The notes: generated by a model from the letters alone, not told the origin. Counted from the stretch's first letter, positions 6,871 to 14,220 are shown. The stretch: DNA of 17,818 nucleotides from Prevotellaceae bacterium UBA4359 (GCA_002393555.1 DGSP01000081.1:1-17818); one strand, 5' to 3'. Made by a program: numbers and translations.

Positions 6871-7060
6871 CAAATATACAACAAGTACTTTTTCAGCGTC
6901 AAGGGCAAAGTTTTCACATTCCCCTTTTACTAGTCAGTTGGAAACCTTTCAGGGGTTTACTCGCCACAAAGATACGTTCACTTTTCCACCCCACAGTTTT
7001 ATTTGTTTACTCATCAACACACAAGCGACAATTTCTGCATTAGTTTCTGCCACAAAGATA
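6871..7060 (-). promoter_or_regulatory. Candidate -7 boxes for the helicase-primase operon
   Basis: TAnnTTTG matches occur on the minus strand at 6878-6871 (TATATTTG), 6974-6967 (TATCTTTG) and 7060-7053 (TATCTTTG). The last two lie inside a perfect 14-bp direct repeat GCCACAAAGATACG (6963-6976 and 7049-7062), 86 bases apart. None has a good TTTG at the expected -33 spacing, so promoters are likely here but which is used cannot be told. Confidence 0.4.
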
Positions 7061-7196
7061 CGATGAATCCCCCAAAAACCTTGTGACAAAATTTTTTACG
7101 AAATGACATAACAGATTGTTCTATTATGGAACATTTTTTTTGTATAAAATGACAGATTATAGAAAAAATCAGCCAAAAAAATATAAATGATGGATA

Positions 7197-7229
7197 AAAA
7201 AAAATTGTTACATTGTGACAATTTTTTTT
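7197..7229. terminator. Poly-A/T hairpin, bidirectional terminator-like
   Basis: AAAAAAAATTGT (7197-7208) and ACAATTTTTTTT (7218-7229) form a perfect 12-bp stem with a 9-base loop. The shape resembles a U-rich terminator in both directions, but the stem is nearly all A/T and both neighbouring operons start near here and run away from it. It could isolate them, or be part of a melting region. Confidence 0.35.
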
Positions 7230-7425
7230 CATAAAACATTAATTTTTATACTTATAATAGCTGAAGCAGAGTCTTTTTTCAATGTTTTTCAGGGTAAGAC
7301 ACATGAGTAAACTGAAATGAGAAAAGAAGAGTGACACCTGCTCTGGCAAATTCGCGCTCTTTTTTTCCACTTTTTAACATTTTATAATATATAGCTCTAT
7401 TTTCAATAATTCTTTTCCAAAACAT

Positions 7426-7456
7426 TTTGCCGTTCCAAACATTCTTCGTACTTTTG
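7426..7456 (+). promoter_or_regulatory. Strong Bacteroidetes promoter for the restriction cassette
   Basis: TTTG (7426-7429), a spacer of 19 bases, then TACTTTTG (7449-7456): a full match to TTTG-N19-21-TAnnTTTG. Transcription would start near 7462, giving a leader of about 280 nt before the methyltransferase ATG at 7744. Confidence 0.8.
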
Positions 7457-7573
7457 CAACTAATCATCGGCATAAACCTCGGCGGAGGTGCTGGTGTGAC
7501 ATATTAGAATTTTAACGCATTAGCAGTTATTCGGTGATACGGGAATCTCGCAAATTCTAAAGTCAACTGATTA

Positions 7574-7630
7574 ATGAATAAGTGTATAATGCCTACGTTT
7601 ATGCGTGGGCGTTACTTATCAATCAGTTAG
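7574..7630 (+). CDS. Possible 18-residue leader peptide
   Basis: The frame ATG (7574) to TAG (7628-7630) encodes MNKCIMPTFMRGRYLSIS and lies almost entirely inside hairpin C of the leader RNA. Translation of it would open that hairpin and could shift the balance between helices D and E. No ribosome-binding site is evident, and a frame this short arises easily by chance, so it may be only a by-product of the RNA structure. Confidence 0.25.
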   Translation: MNKCIMPTFMRGRYLSIS

Positions 7631-7715
7631 GCAATGCGAGAGCCTCCGTATCGGTAAGCGTTCACGCTTTTCGTATACAGAGGCCTCACTATCATTGTCT
7701 ATCAAATCCGATAAG

Positions 7716-7731
7716 TGCTTTTGCAAAAGCA
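7716..7731. promoter_or_regulatory. 16-bp perfect palindrome before the methyltransferase start
   Basis: TGCTTTTGCAAAAGCA is its own reverse complement and ends 12 bases before the ATG at 7744. It could be an operator for a dimeric repressor, or an RNA hairpin (6-bp stem, TGCA loop) that masks the start codon area. No controller-protein gene is present in the cassette. Confidence 0.5.
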
Positions 7732-7743
7732 TAAGCGCAAGGA

Positions 7744-9633
7744 ATGCCAAACAATGAGACAGGCCTCTCTGTGGATATCAGGGAGGATGACCTGCGTGAG
7801 TTGTCGGCAGAGGTGCTGGACACCCTGCTGCGCGACCACACGACAGGTCGGAACATCGTGTGGGCGACCCATGACTATGAGCCGCTTGGAAGCATGTACG
7901 ACTACCATTCGGAGATTCTGCCAAACTTGATTACAGGCGAGCGAGGAATGGTCATCAGGCCGCGTGTGCTCAAATCGAAGGAGGAACAGACGGATAGAGT
8001 CAAGGATATGGCTGAGGTGTTCACGCCGTCACGGGTGGTGAAGATGATGGTGGATTATGTGGATATAGACATCAGTACACTTTGCATGGAACTCACGTGT
8101 GGCGAGGCTCCTTTTCTGGTTTCGCGCTATGATGCCACGACGGGGCAGCCTATTGCCATTGGAGAGCGTGTCGGGGTGCTTGACAGGAAACTGCGTCTGG
8201 TGAACGAACAGCGGTTGAACGATAAGGACTGGCTCGGGCAGGTGCGACTGGCATTCCAAACCACCTACGGTTATGAGTGGCAGGGCGACAATCTCCTGTT
8301 GGCTCGTGAAAACATGCTCTATACGTTCGTTGACTATTATGAGGAACGTTTTGGTGCGGTACCTGACATCACGTTGCTGCAAGACTTTGCAGAAATCATC
8401 TCTTGGAACCTTTGGCAGATGGACGGACTCAGCTACAGCATCCCACAAGAAAAAACGAAGGAACCGCAACCAACCCAGTTCTCTTTCTTCGACGAAGCAC
8501 CAGCCGAGGCACCTCCACCTTTTTGTATCATCAAGGATTGGCAGAAAGGAGAAACCATAAAAGTGATAGATATCAAAAATAGACTAATCAAAAACCAAGA
8601 TATTATGAAATTCGATGTTATTATTGGAAATCCACCGTATCAGGAGGAAGTGGAAGGCAATGAGAGAAGCAATCCCATTTACAATTCATTCATGGATGAG
8701 TCCTATAAAAATGCAGACAAGGCTATGTTTATCACTCCTGCCAGATTCCTATTTAATGCAGGCCAAACACCTAAAGTTTGGAACAAAAAGATGCTTCAGG
8801 ATTCACACTTCAAAGTGATTTATTACAATCAAGATGCTTCTGAAGTTTTTCCTAACGTGATACTAAAAGGAGGAGTGTCAATTTCATATCATGACACCAG
8901 CAAGCAATTTGAACCAATAGAAGTTTTTGTACCATTTGAAGAACTACGTTCTATTAAGGACAAAGTAACAATCAAAGAAAGAGAAAACAAATTCCTTCCT
9001 CATATCATGGTTGGAGCTGTACCCTATAAATTCTCTGAGACATTTAAGAAAGAGCGACCCAACCTTGTTGCAAAAGCTGGCACATCATTTGATTTGAGAA
9101 CTAATGCCATAGACAATTTGATAAATACTGCGTTTTATCTTGAGAGACCAAACGATTCTCATGAGTATGCACAAATATATGGTTTGTTGAATTTAAAAAG
9201 GGTTTATGCATGGATAAGGCGTGACTATATTATTGAAGCATCAAATTTCACCTTCTACAAAGTTCTTGTGCCCAAAGTAAATGGTAATGGAGAATTTGGG
9301 GAGACTTTGAGTTCTCCCATAGTTGCCTTTCCGAATGTTGGCTATACCCAATCTTTTATCGGTATTGGTGCTGTTCAAACAGCAAGAGAAGCAGAAGCAA
9401 TACTGAAATATATAAAAACGCGATTTGTTCGTGCTCTTCTTGGTATATTAAAAGGGACACAAGATAATCCTCCAGAACGTTGGAAGTACGTTCCCCTTCA
9501 AGACTTCACCCCATCTTCCGACATCGATTGGAGCAAATCCATCGCAGAGATAGACGAGCAGTTGTTCGACAAGTATGGCTTGGACGAGCAGGAACGTAAT
9601 TTCATTCGGACTAAAGTAAAGGAGATGGCATGA
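7744..9633 (+). CDS. Eco57I-like adenine-N6 DNA methyltransferase (modification subunit)
   Basis: The 629-residue protein has gamma-class motif order: VFTPSRVVKMMVDY (92-105) and a motif I region MELTCGEAPFLVSRYD (115-130), then YGYEWQGDNLLLAREN (175-190), then the catalytic motif IV FDVIIGNPPYQ (290-300) of N6-adenine methyltransferases. Motif I departs from the usual DPACGSG, but I recall ELxCGEAPF as typical of a Bacteroidales subfamily. Residues about 340-560 are the likely target-recognition region. The C-terminus (WKYVPLQDF...) is short and helical. The enzyme would methylate adenine in the host's recognition sites and protect it from the nuclease-helicase encoded next, whose ATG overlaps this stop codon. 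Bases about 8560-9480 (residues 272-579) are much more AT-rich than the gene's ends, suggesting a swapped recognition segment. It is preceded by a strong promoter and a structured leader. Confidence 0.9.
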   Translation: MPNNETGLSVDIREDDLRELSAEVLDTLLRDHTTGRNIVWATHDYEPLGSMYDYHSEILPNLITGERGMVIRPRVLKSKEEQTDRVKDMAEVFTPSRVVKMMVDYVDIDISTLCMELTCGEAPFLVSRYDATTGQPIAIGERVGVLDRKLRLVNEQRLNDKDWLGQVRLAFQTTYGYEWQGDNLLLARENMLYTFVDYYEERFGAVPDITLLQDFAEIISWNLWQMDGLSYSIPQEKTKEPQPTQFSFFDEAPAEAPPPFCIIKDWQKGETIKVIDIKNRLIKNQDIMKFDVIIGNPPYQEEVEGNERSNPIYNSFMDESYKNADKAMFITPARFLFNAGQTPKVWNKKMLQDSHFKVIYYNQDASEVFPNVILKGGVSISYHDTSKQFEPIEVFVPFEELRSIKDKVTIKERENKFLPHIMVGAVPYKFSETFKKERPNLVAKAGTSFDLRTNAIDNLINTAFYLERPNDSHEYAQIYGLLNLKRVYAWIRRDYIIEASNFTFYKVLVPKVNGNGEFGETLSSPIVAFPNVGYTQSFIGIGAVQTAREAEAILKYIKTRFVRALLGILKGTQDNPPERWKYVPLQDFTPSSDIDWSKSIAEIDEQLFDKYGLDEQERNFIRTKVKEMA

Positions 9634-12600
9634 TGGAAGACAAGACCCGTATCAGCAGTTACCGGCATATCGTGCCGATGATATATGCTTATCAGACTCC
9701 CGGCTATCCCAAGCACGACGGTTGGACGAAGATTGGTGAGACGAAAAAGGGTGTGGAGCAACGCATCAACCAGCAGGTGCATACCGCATGGATAGACTTT
9801 GAACTGATGTGGCAGGACAACGCCATGTTCAAGGACGGCAGCGGCGAGTATTTCCGTGACTACGATTTCCACGACTTTCTGGAACGCAGAAAGAAAGTGG
9901 AGCGAAATCCCAAGACGGAGTGGTTCAAGATTGACGGCCCGCAGTCGCTCATGTTCTTTCAGGAATTTGCTTCCCGAAAATACCCCAAGATGATGGTCGG
10001 CTCTACCTACATGTTGCGCGACAAGCAGGAAGAGGCTGTGCAGATGACACTTGACTACATGCGAAAGGCTGCCACACTCGATGCCGACAAGCGCAAGTTC
10101 CTCTGGAATGCCAAACCTCGCTTTGGCAAAACACTCACCACCTACGAGCTGATTCGGCGCATGAAAGGGGACAAACCGCTCAACGTGCTGATTGTGACCA
10201 ACCGTCCCAGCATTGCCAACTCGTGGTATGAGGACTATGCGCGTTACATCGGGTGGCAGACGGGCTTTCGTTTTGTGAGTGACAACGATGCCATGCGTGA
10301 CCTCCCCGATGTGATGAACCACGACCAGTTTGTCAAATGGATTTGTGCTCCAGGCAACCGAGACACGTTCGACGGGCAGATTTGTTTTGAAAGTCTTCAG
10401 GGACTGAAAGGCTCTGTGTATTTTGGTGGCAACTACAACAAGTTGGAATGGATCAAACTGCTGCATTGGGATTTGCTGGTCATCGACGAGGCGCACGAGG
10501 GGGTAGATACCTTGCGGACAGACCGTGCTTTCGACAACATCAAACGTGACTTCACCCTCCACCTTTCAGGCACACCCTTCAAAGCGATTGCTGGAGGTAC
10601 CTTCGGCAAGGAACAGATTTTCAACTGGAGTTATGCCGAGGAACAAGAAGCGAAGGAGGCATGGGACAGCGTGAACCACAATCCCTACGCAGACATGCCC
10701 CGACTGAACCTCTTCACCTACAGAATGAGCGACATTGTACGCGACAAGGTGAAGAAGGGTATCCAACTGGACGATGACGAAGAGAGTGCAGAATATGCTT
10801 TTGACCTGAACGAGTTTTTCAAGACAGAGAACGGAAGTTTCGTCTATGAGCAGGACGTGAGGAAGTTTCTCCGTGCACTATCAACCCAGGAGAAGTTCCC
10901 ATATTCCACCGAAGAACTGCGAACAGAACTGGCTCACACGCTCTGGCTGCTGAACCGCGTGGAGAGTGCCAAAGCGCTGGCGCGACTGCTGCAGGAGGAA
11001 GGTTCGGGCTTTAATGATTACGAAGTGGTGCTGGCTGCTGGTGACGGTCGGCTCAGCGAGGAGGCCGAAACGCTCAGTTCGTACAAGAAAGTGAAGGAGG
11101 CCATCGCCAACCACAAAAGAACCATCACTCTGAGCGTGGGACAACTCACGACGGGTGTGACCATCCCGGAATGGAGCGGTGTGCTCATGCTGAGCAACAT
11201 GAAAAGTCCTTCGCTCTATATGCAGGCGGCTTTCCGTGCCCAGAACCCCTGCGACATCACACGCGATGGACAACGCTACCGCAAGGAGAATGCCTATGTG
11301 TTCGACTTCGACCCTGCCCGCACATTGGTCATCTTCGACGATTTTGCCAACAACCTCAAAATAGAGACGGCTGCTGACGGAGGCACCCCTGCCAGCAGAG
11401 AGGAGAACATCCGCAGGCTGCTCAACTTCTTCCCAGTCATTGCTGAAGATGAAGAGGGTAAGATGGTGGAACTGGATGCAAGGAAAGTGCTGTCCATTCC
11501 TCGCAGCATCAAGGCTCAGGAAGTGGTTAGCCGCGGGTTCCTCAGCAACTTTCTGTTCAAGAACATCGCCAACATCTTCGGTGCTCCAAGTGTGGTTCAG
11601 GACATTCTTGGCAAACTGGACAAGGCTCACGAGGACAGAGGTCGCAAAACTAACGCCACGCTGGACGGAACATCAGATGTACAAGTGGACGACGAGGGCA
11701 ACACCCAAGTGCCGGAAGACATCATCATCGGTCAGGAACAAGATGTGTTTGGCGACAAGGTGTATGGAAGCTTTGAGAGTTTACAGGAAGAATGTTCGAA
11801 CATGGTTCATGAGGATGAATCAGCAGTTGGTGTGATGAAGGGAATAGACAAGATTGAAGCCAGTATTGCCAAGACCATCGAGGCGAGCATCATCAAGCCC
11901 GCAGCCGAGAGTTATGGGCTGAAGCAGAAAGAAGCCGACCGACTGACAAAAGAGACGATGAAAGATGTGCGGCAGAAGGTGGAGAAGATTCGTGGCGACT
12001 ATGAGCAGCAAGCCCGCATCGCAGAAGTAAAGCGGCAGGAGGCTCTGAAAGAGGCCAGCACAGAGAATGCAGTCAAGGCAGCAGACGAGGCTTTCCGTCT
12101 GGAGATGGAGAAGGCCGTGCAGAATCTGACGGAGTCGGTGAAGAAACAGATAGACGAGGTGGTGAACGAAAAGCCACGCGAAGTGATAGAACGCATAGAG
12201 ACCGACCGCGCCAACAAGAAGAGAAACGACATCGAGGAAGAGGTGCGTGCTCATCTGCGTGGATTTTCCCGCACCATTCCAAGCTTCATTATGGCATACG
12301 ATGATGGCACGTTGCGGCTCAGCAACTTTGACCAGATAGTCACTCCGTCTGTCTTTGAGGAAGTGACCAGCATCACGCTGGAAGAGTTCCGTTTCCTTCG
12401 CGACGGAGGCGACTACACCGAGGACGGGGAACAAAAACATTTCGATGGCGACCTGTTCGACGAGGTGGTGTTTGATGACTCCATAGAGTTCTTCCGTCAG
12501 AAGCGAGAAGCATTGGCCGACTATTTCGACGAGTCACAAGAAGAGGACATCTTCGACTACATCCCTCCACAGAAGACCAACCAAATCTTCACGCCCAAAT

Positions 12601-12968
12601 GGGTGGTGAAAAAGATGGTGGACTTGTTGGAGGAAGAGAATCCTCACATTTTCGAAGACCCTCAGAAGACCTTTGCCGACCTCTACATGAAGTCGGGACT
12701 TTACATCACCGAGATAGTGCGTCGTCTATACAACAACACCGAGATGCAACGTCAGATACCCAATGGGCATGAGCGCATCCTGCACATCTTACAGCATCAG
12801 GTCTATGGATTTGCTCCAACGGAAATCATCTATCGCATCGCCACACGCTACATCCTCGGATTCGACCCCACGTTACAGCCCGCACAAAGCAATTTCCGAC
12901 AGGTGGACACAGTACCATACGCCAAAGCAGGACGGATGGAGGAACTCATCAAGAAGGAATTCGGATAA
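9630..12968 (+). CDS. GIY-YIG/T5orf172-DEAH restriction translocase with methyltransferase-like C-terminus
   Basis: This 1112-residue restriction subunit has several parts. N-terminus (16-75): PMIYAYQTPGY...WTKIGET (to 38), R45 and GEYF (E73), the pattern of a GIY-YIG/T5orf172 nuclease. SF2 motor: Walker A AKPRFGKT (161-168), DEAH (286-289), SGTP (313-316), motif V TTGVTIPE (507-514), motif VI MQAAFRAQNP (531-540). Residues about 730-870 are charged, helical and probably coiled-coil. The C-terminus (about 984-1112) begins IFTPKWVVKKMVDLL, like the methyltransferase's VFTPSRVVKMMVDY, but has DLYMKSGLY in place of motif I and no NPPY. The start (ATGATG at 9630) overlaps the methyltransferase stop and has AAAGGAG 5-8 bases upstream. 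It probably moves along DNA from unmethylated sites and cuts. The overall plan resembles Type ISP enzymes split into two chains. Whether the nuclease domain is GIY-YIG is read from motifs alone. Confidence 0.85.
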   Translation: MMEDKTRISSYRHIVPMIYAYQTPGYPKHDGWTKIGETKKGVEQRINQQVHTAWIDFELMWQDNAMFKDGSGEYFRDYDFHDFLERRKKVERNPKTEWFKIDGPQSLMFFQEFASRKYPKMMVGSTYMLRDKQEEAVQMTLDYMRKAATLDADKRKFLWNAKPRFGKTLTTYELIRRMKGDKPLNVLIVTNRPSIANSWYEDYARYIGWQTGFRFVSDNDAMRDLPDVMNHDQFVKWICAPGNRDTFDGQICFESLQGLKGSVYFGGNYNKLEWIKLLHWDLLVIDEAHEGVDTLRTDRAFDNIKRDFTLHLSGTPFKAIAGGTFGKEQIFNWSYAEEQEAKEAWDSVNHNPYADMPRLNLFTYRMSDIVRDKVKKGIQLDDDEESAEYAFDLNEFFKTENGSFVYEQDVRKFLRALSTQEKFPYSTEELRTELAHTLWLLNRVESAKALARLLQEEGSGFNDYEVVLAAGDGRLSEEAETLSSYKKVKEAIANHKRTITLSVGQLTTGVTIPEWSGVLMLSNMKSPSLYMQAAFRAQNPCDITRDGQRYRKENAYVFDFDPARTLVIFDDFANNLKIETAADGGTPASREENIRRLLNFFPVIAEDEEGKMVELDARKVLSIPRSIKAQEVVSRGFLSNFLFKNIANIFGAPSVVQDILGKLDKAHEDRGRKTNATLDGTSDVQVDDEGNTQVPEDIIIGQEQDVFGDKVYGSFESLQEECSNMVHEDESAVGVMKGIDKIEASIAKTIEASIIKPAAESYGLKQKEADRLTKETMKDVRQKVEKIRGDYEQQARIAEVKRQEALKEASTENAVKAADEAFRLEMEKAVQNLTESVKKQIDEVVNEKPREVIERIETDRANKKRNDIEEEVRAHLRGFSRTIPSFIMAYDDGTLRLSNFDQIVTPSVFEEVTSITLEEFRFLRDGGDYTEDGEQKHFDGDLFDEVVFDDSIEFFRQKREALADYFDESQEEDIFDYIPPQKTNQIFTPKWVVKKMVDLLEEENPHIFEDPQKTFADLYMKSGLYITEIVRRLYNNTEMQRQIPNGHERILHILQHQVYGFAPTEIIYRIATRYILGFDPTLQPAQSNFRQVDTVPYAKAGRMEELIKKEFG

Positions 12969-13108
12969 GTATCATCTTTGTCATGGTCTTGGTACTCATG
13001 CCTTTTCTTTTTTATTGAGGGCAAAGTAAATGAAAAAGATGGAAACCACCAAACTTTTACATAAAATTCTTTCTGTCGGCACTTTTTTATATAATGAAAC
13101 ATCATACA

Positions 13109-13146
13109 AATCGCCCGTACAACATTTTTTCGTTGCGCGGGCGATT
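13109..13146. terminator. Hairpin between convergent restriction cassette and serA
   Basis: AATCGCCCG (13109-13117) and CGGGCGATT (13138-13146) pair perfectly over 9 bp. Inside, CAAC (13120-13123) pairs with GTTG (13132-13135) around an 8-base T-rich loop. It lies between two converging genes (stops at 12968 and 13181), where a shared terminator is expected. A clear U-tract is lacking on either side. Confidence 0.55.
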
Positions 13147-13180
13147 CTTATCTGTCCTCGATTGTTCGTGTTCCGGGGAT

Positions 13181-14101
13181 TTACTTGTTCACCTGGAACT
13201 TCGTGATGCCGTCCTTGAGATAGCCGACAATCTGGTTGGCTGCAGCAAGACCGGCGTTCGTGTTGGCCTCGGCTGTCTGGGCACCCATCTTCTTGGGAGT
13301 GCAGTAGTAGCGACCCTCGAACTGGGCAAACTCTGCATCATCAACAGGCTTGATGTCGGTGATGTACTTCAAGTCAGTACGTTCCTTGAGGATTTCGACG
13401 AGTTCAGGCTCGTTGATGACCTCCTTGCGGGCGGTGTTGATGAGGATAGCACCTTGCTTCATGCTGCCCACGAGCGTCTTGCCAATGCTCTGCTTGGTCT
13501 CATCAGTGGCAGGGATGTGGAGAGACACGATGTCGCAAGTCTTGAAGAGTTCTTCCTGCGATGCGACAGCCTTCACACCAGCAGCCTCAATCACCTCAGC
13601 AGGGCAGTAAGCGTCGTAGGCCGAAACCTCCATGCCAAAGCCCTTGGCGATGCGAGCCACATTGCGACCCACGTTGCCGAAAGCGAGGATTCCGAGTTTC
13701 TTGCCCATCAGTTCCGAACCAGCCTTACCGTTGTAGAAGTTGCGAACGGTGAACACCAGCAGACCGAGCACCAGTTCGGCCACGGCATTGGCGTTCTGGC
13801 CAGGAGTGTTCATCACCACCACCTTGTGAGCCGTGGCAGCCTCGAGGTCCACATTGTCGTAGCCAGCACCGGCACGAACCACAATCTTCAACTGCTTAGC
13901 AGCATCCATCACCTCTGCGTCTATCACGTCAGAACGAATGATGATGGCATCCACGTCAGCCACAGCCTCAAGCAGTTGAGCCTTCTCTGTATATTTCTCC
14001 AGCAGTGCCAACTCAAAGCCAGCACCTTCAATAATCTCTTTGATACCAGCAACCGCAGGAGCAGCAAAAGGCTTCTCTGTTGCAATTAAAACTTTTGCCA
14101 T
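13181..14101 (-). CDS. serA: D-3-phosphoglycerate dehydrogenase, short form without ACT domain
   Basis: This enzyme oxidises 3-phosphoglycerate to 3-phosphohydroxypyruvate, the first step of serine synthesis. The 306-residue chain has only the catalytic and NAD-binding domains: RAGAGYDNVD (76-85), AFGNVGRNVARIAKGFG (140-156; the usual first Gly of GxGxxG is Ala), HIPATDETK (195-203) and NTARKEVINE (222-231, catalytic R225). At the position of the classical catalytic His (TPHxGA) it reads CTPKKMGAQT (267-276), so a Lys (K270 or K271) stands in. This is the short Lys-type (type IIIK) known from Bacteroidetes and Entamoeba. With no ACT or ASB domain, allosteric inhibition by serine is not expected. 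It follows serC by 119 bases and probably shares its transcript, through a strong intergenic hairpin. Confidence 0.95.
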   Translation of the reverse strand: MAKVLIATEKPFAAPAVAGIKEIIEGAGFELALLEKYTEKAQLLEAVADVDAIIIRSDVIDAEVMDAAKQLKIVVRAGAGYDNVDLEAATAHKVVVMNTPGQNANAVAELVLGLLVFTVRNFYNGKAGSELMGKKLGILAFGNVGRNVARIAKGFGMEVSAYDAYCPAEVIEAAGVKAVASQEELFKTCDIVSLHIPATDETKQSIGKTLVGSMKQGAILINTARKEVINEPELVEILKERTDLKYITDIKPVDDAEFAQFEGRYYCTPKKMGAQTAEANTNAGLAAANQIVGYLKDGITKFQVNK

Positions 14102-14124
14102 TTTTTCTATCTTTTATTTACACG

Positions 14125-14195
14125 AATGCCCATGAATGCCCACGAATGTTCATAAATATAATATTCATGATAATTCGTGGGCATTCATGGGCATT
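14125..14195. repeat. Perfect 23-bp inverted repeat between serC and serA
   Basis: Arms 14125-14147 and 14173-14195 are exact reverse complements around a 25-base AT-rich loop. Each arm contains a near-duplicated GAATGCCCA unit. In the serC-serA transcript it would form a very stable hairpin 26 bases upstream of... the serA ATG side (14101 is 24 bases away). It may adjust serA expression or mRNA stability, or simply be an intergenic repeat element. Confidence 0.7.
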
Positions 14196-14220
14196 ATATG
14201 TTACAAATTAAACAATCAAA

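Larger units (their letters stand above)
6753..7425. other. AT-rich divergent intergenic region
   Basis: This stretch separates the replication genes (minus) from the restriction cassette (plus). I see no credible gene. It is very AT-rich; bases 7081-7140 have 14 G/C of 60. It contains three minus-strand -7-like boxes, a perfect 14-bp direct repeat and a 12-bp poly-A/T hairpin, listed separately. Short open frames here have low-complexity compositions typical of non-coding AT-rich DNA. Confidence 0.6.
7462..7743 (+). ncRNA. Structured 5' leader RNA of the restriction cassette (candidate)
   Basis: Several strong, nested helices are visible. Hairpin A: ACCTC (7476-7480) with GAGGT (7485-7489), GGCG loop. 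Helix B: TTAGAATTT (7504-7512) with AAATTCTAA (7552-7560). Hairpin C: AACTGATT (7565-7572) with AATCAGTT (7621-7628), then ATAAGT (7578-7583) with ACTTAT (7614-7619), then GCCTACG (7591-7597) with CGTGGGC (7604-7610). Hairpin D: GAG (7638-7640), GCCTC (7642-7646), GTAT (7648-7651) and AAGCG (7656-7660) pair with CGCTT, ATAC, GAGGC and CTC down to 7687. An alternative long-range helix E pairs GATACGG (7536-7542) and TCTCGCA (7546-7552) with CCGTATC (7646-7652) and TGCGAGA (7635-7641), which excludes B and D. Such switching suggests regulation. I do not recognise a known RNA class. Confidence 0.6.

Noticed and set aside
7462..7743. Retron msr/msd RNA
   Set aside because: The paired ends and multiple hairpins are reminiscent, but no reverse transcriptase gene is in the window and a methyltransferase follows directly.
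9498..10562. 354-codon minus-strand frame across the methyltransferase/translocase junction
   Set aside because: It is antisense to two convincing overlapping genes and has no domain pattern.
7744..12968. BREX or DISARM defence system
   Set aside because: There is no PglZ, BrxL, BrxC or DUF1998/phospholipase-D partner; two genes with nuclease-translocase and methyltransferase suffice for restriction-modification.
2290..13150. Intact prophage or integrative conjugative element
   Set aside because: No integrase, terminase, capsid, relaxase or tra genes are visible; only replication-type genes and an HU-type cassette.
13094..14089. 331-codon open frame on the plus strand opposite serA
   Set aside because: It is antisense to a complete, well-conserved serA; the frame follows from its codon usage.
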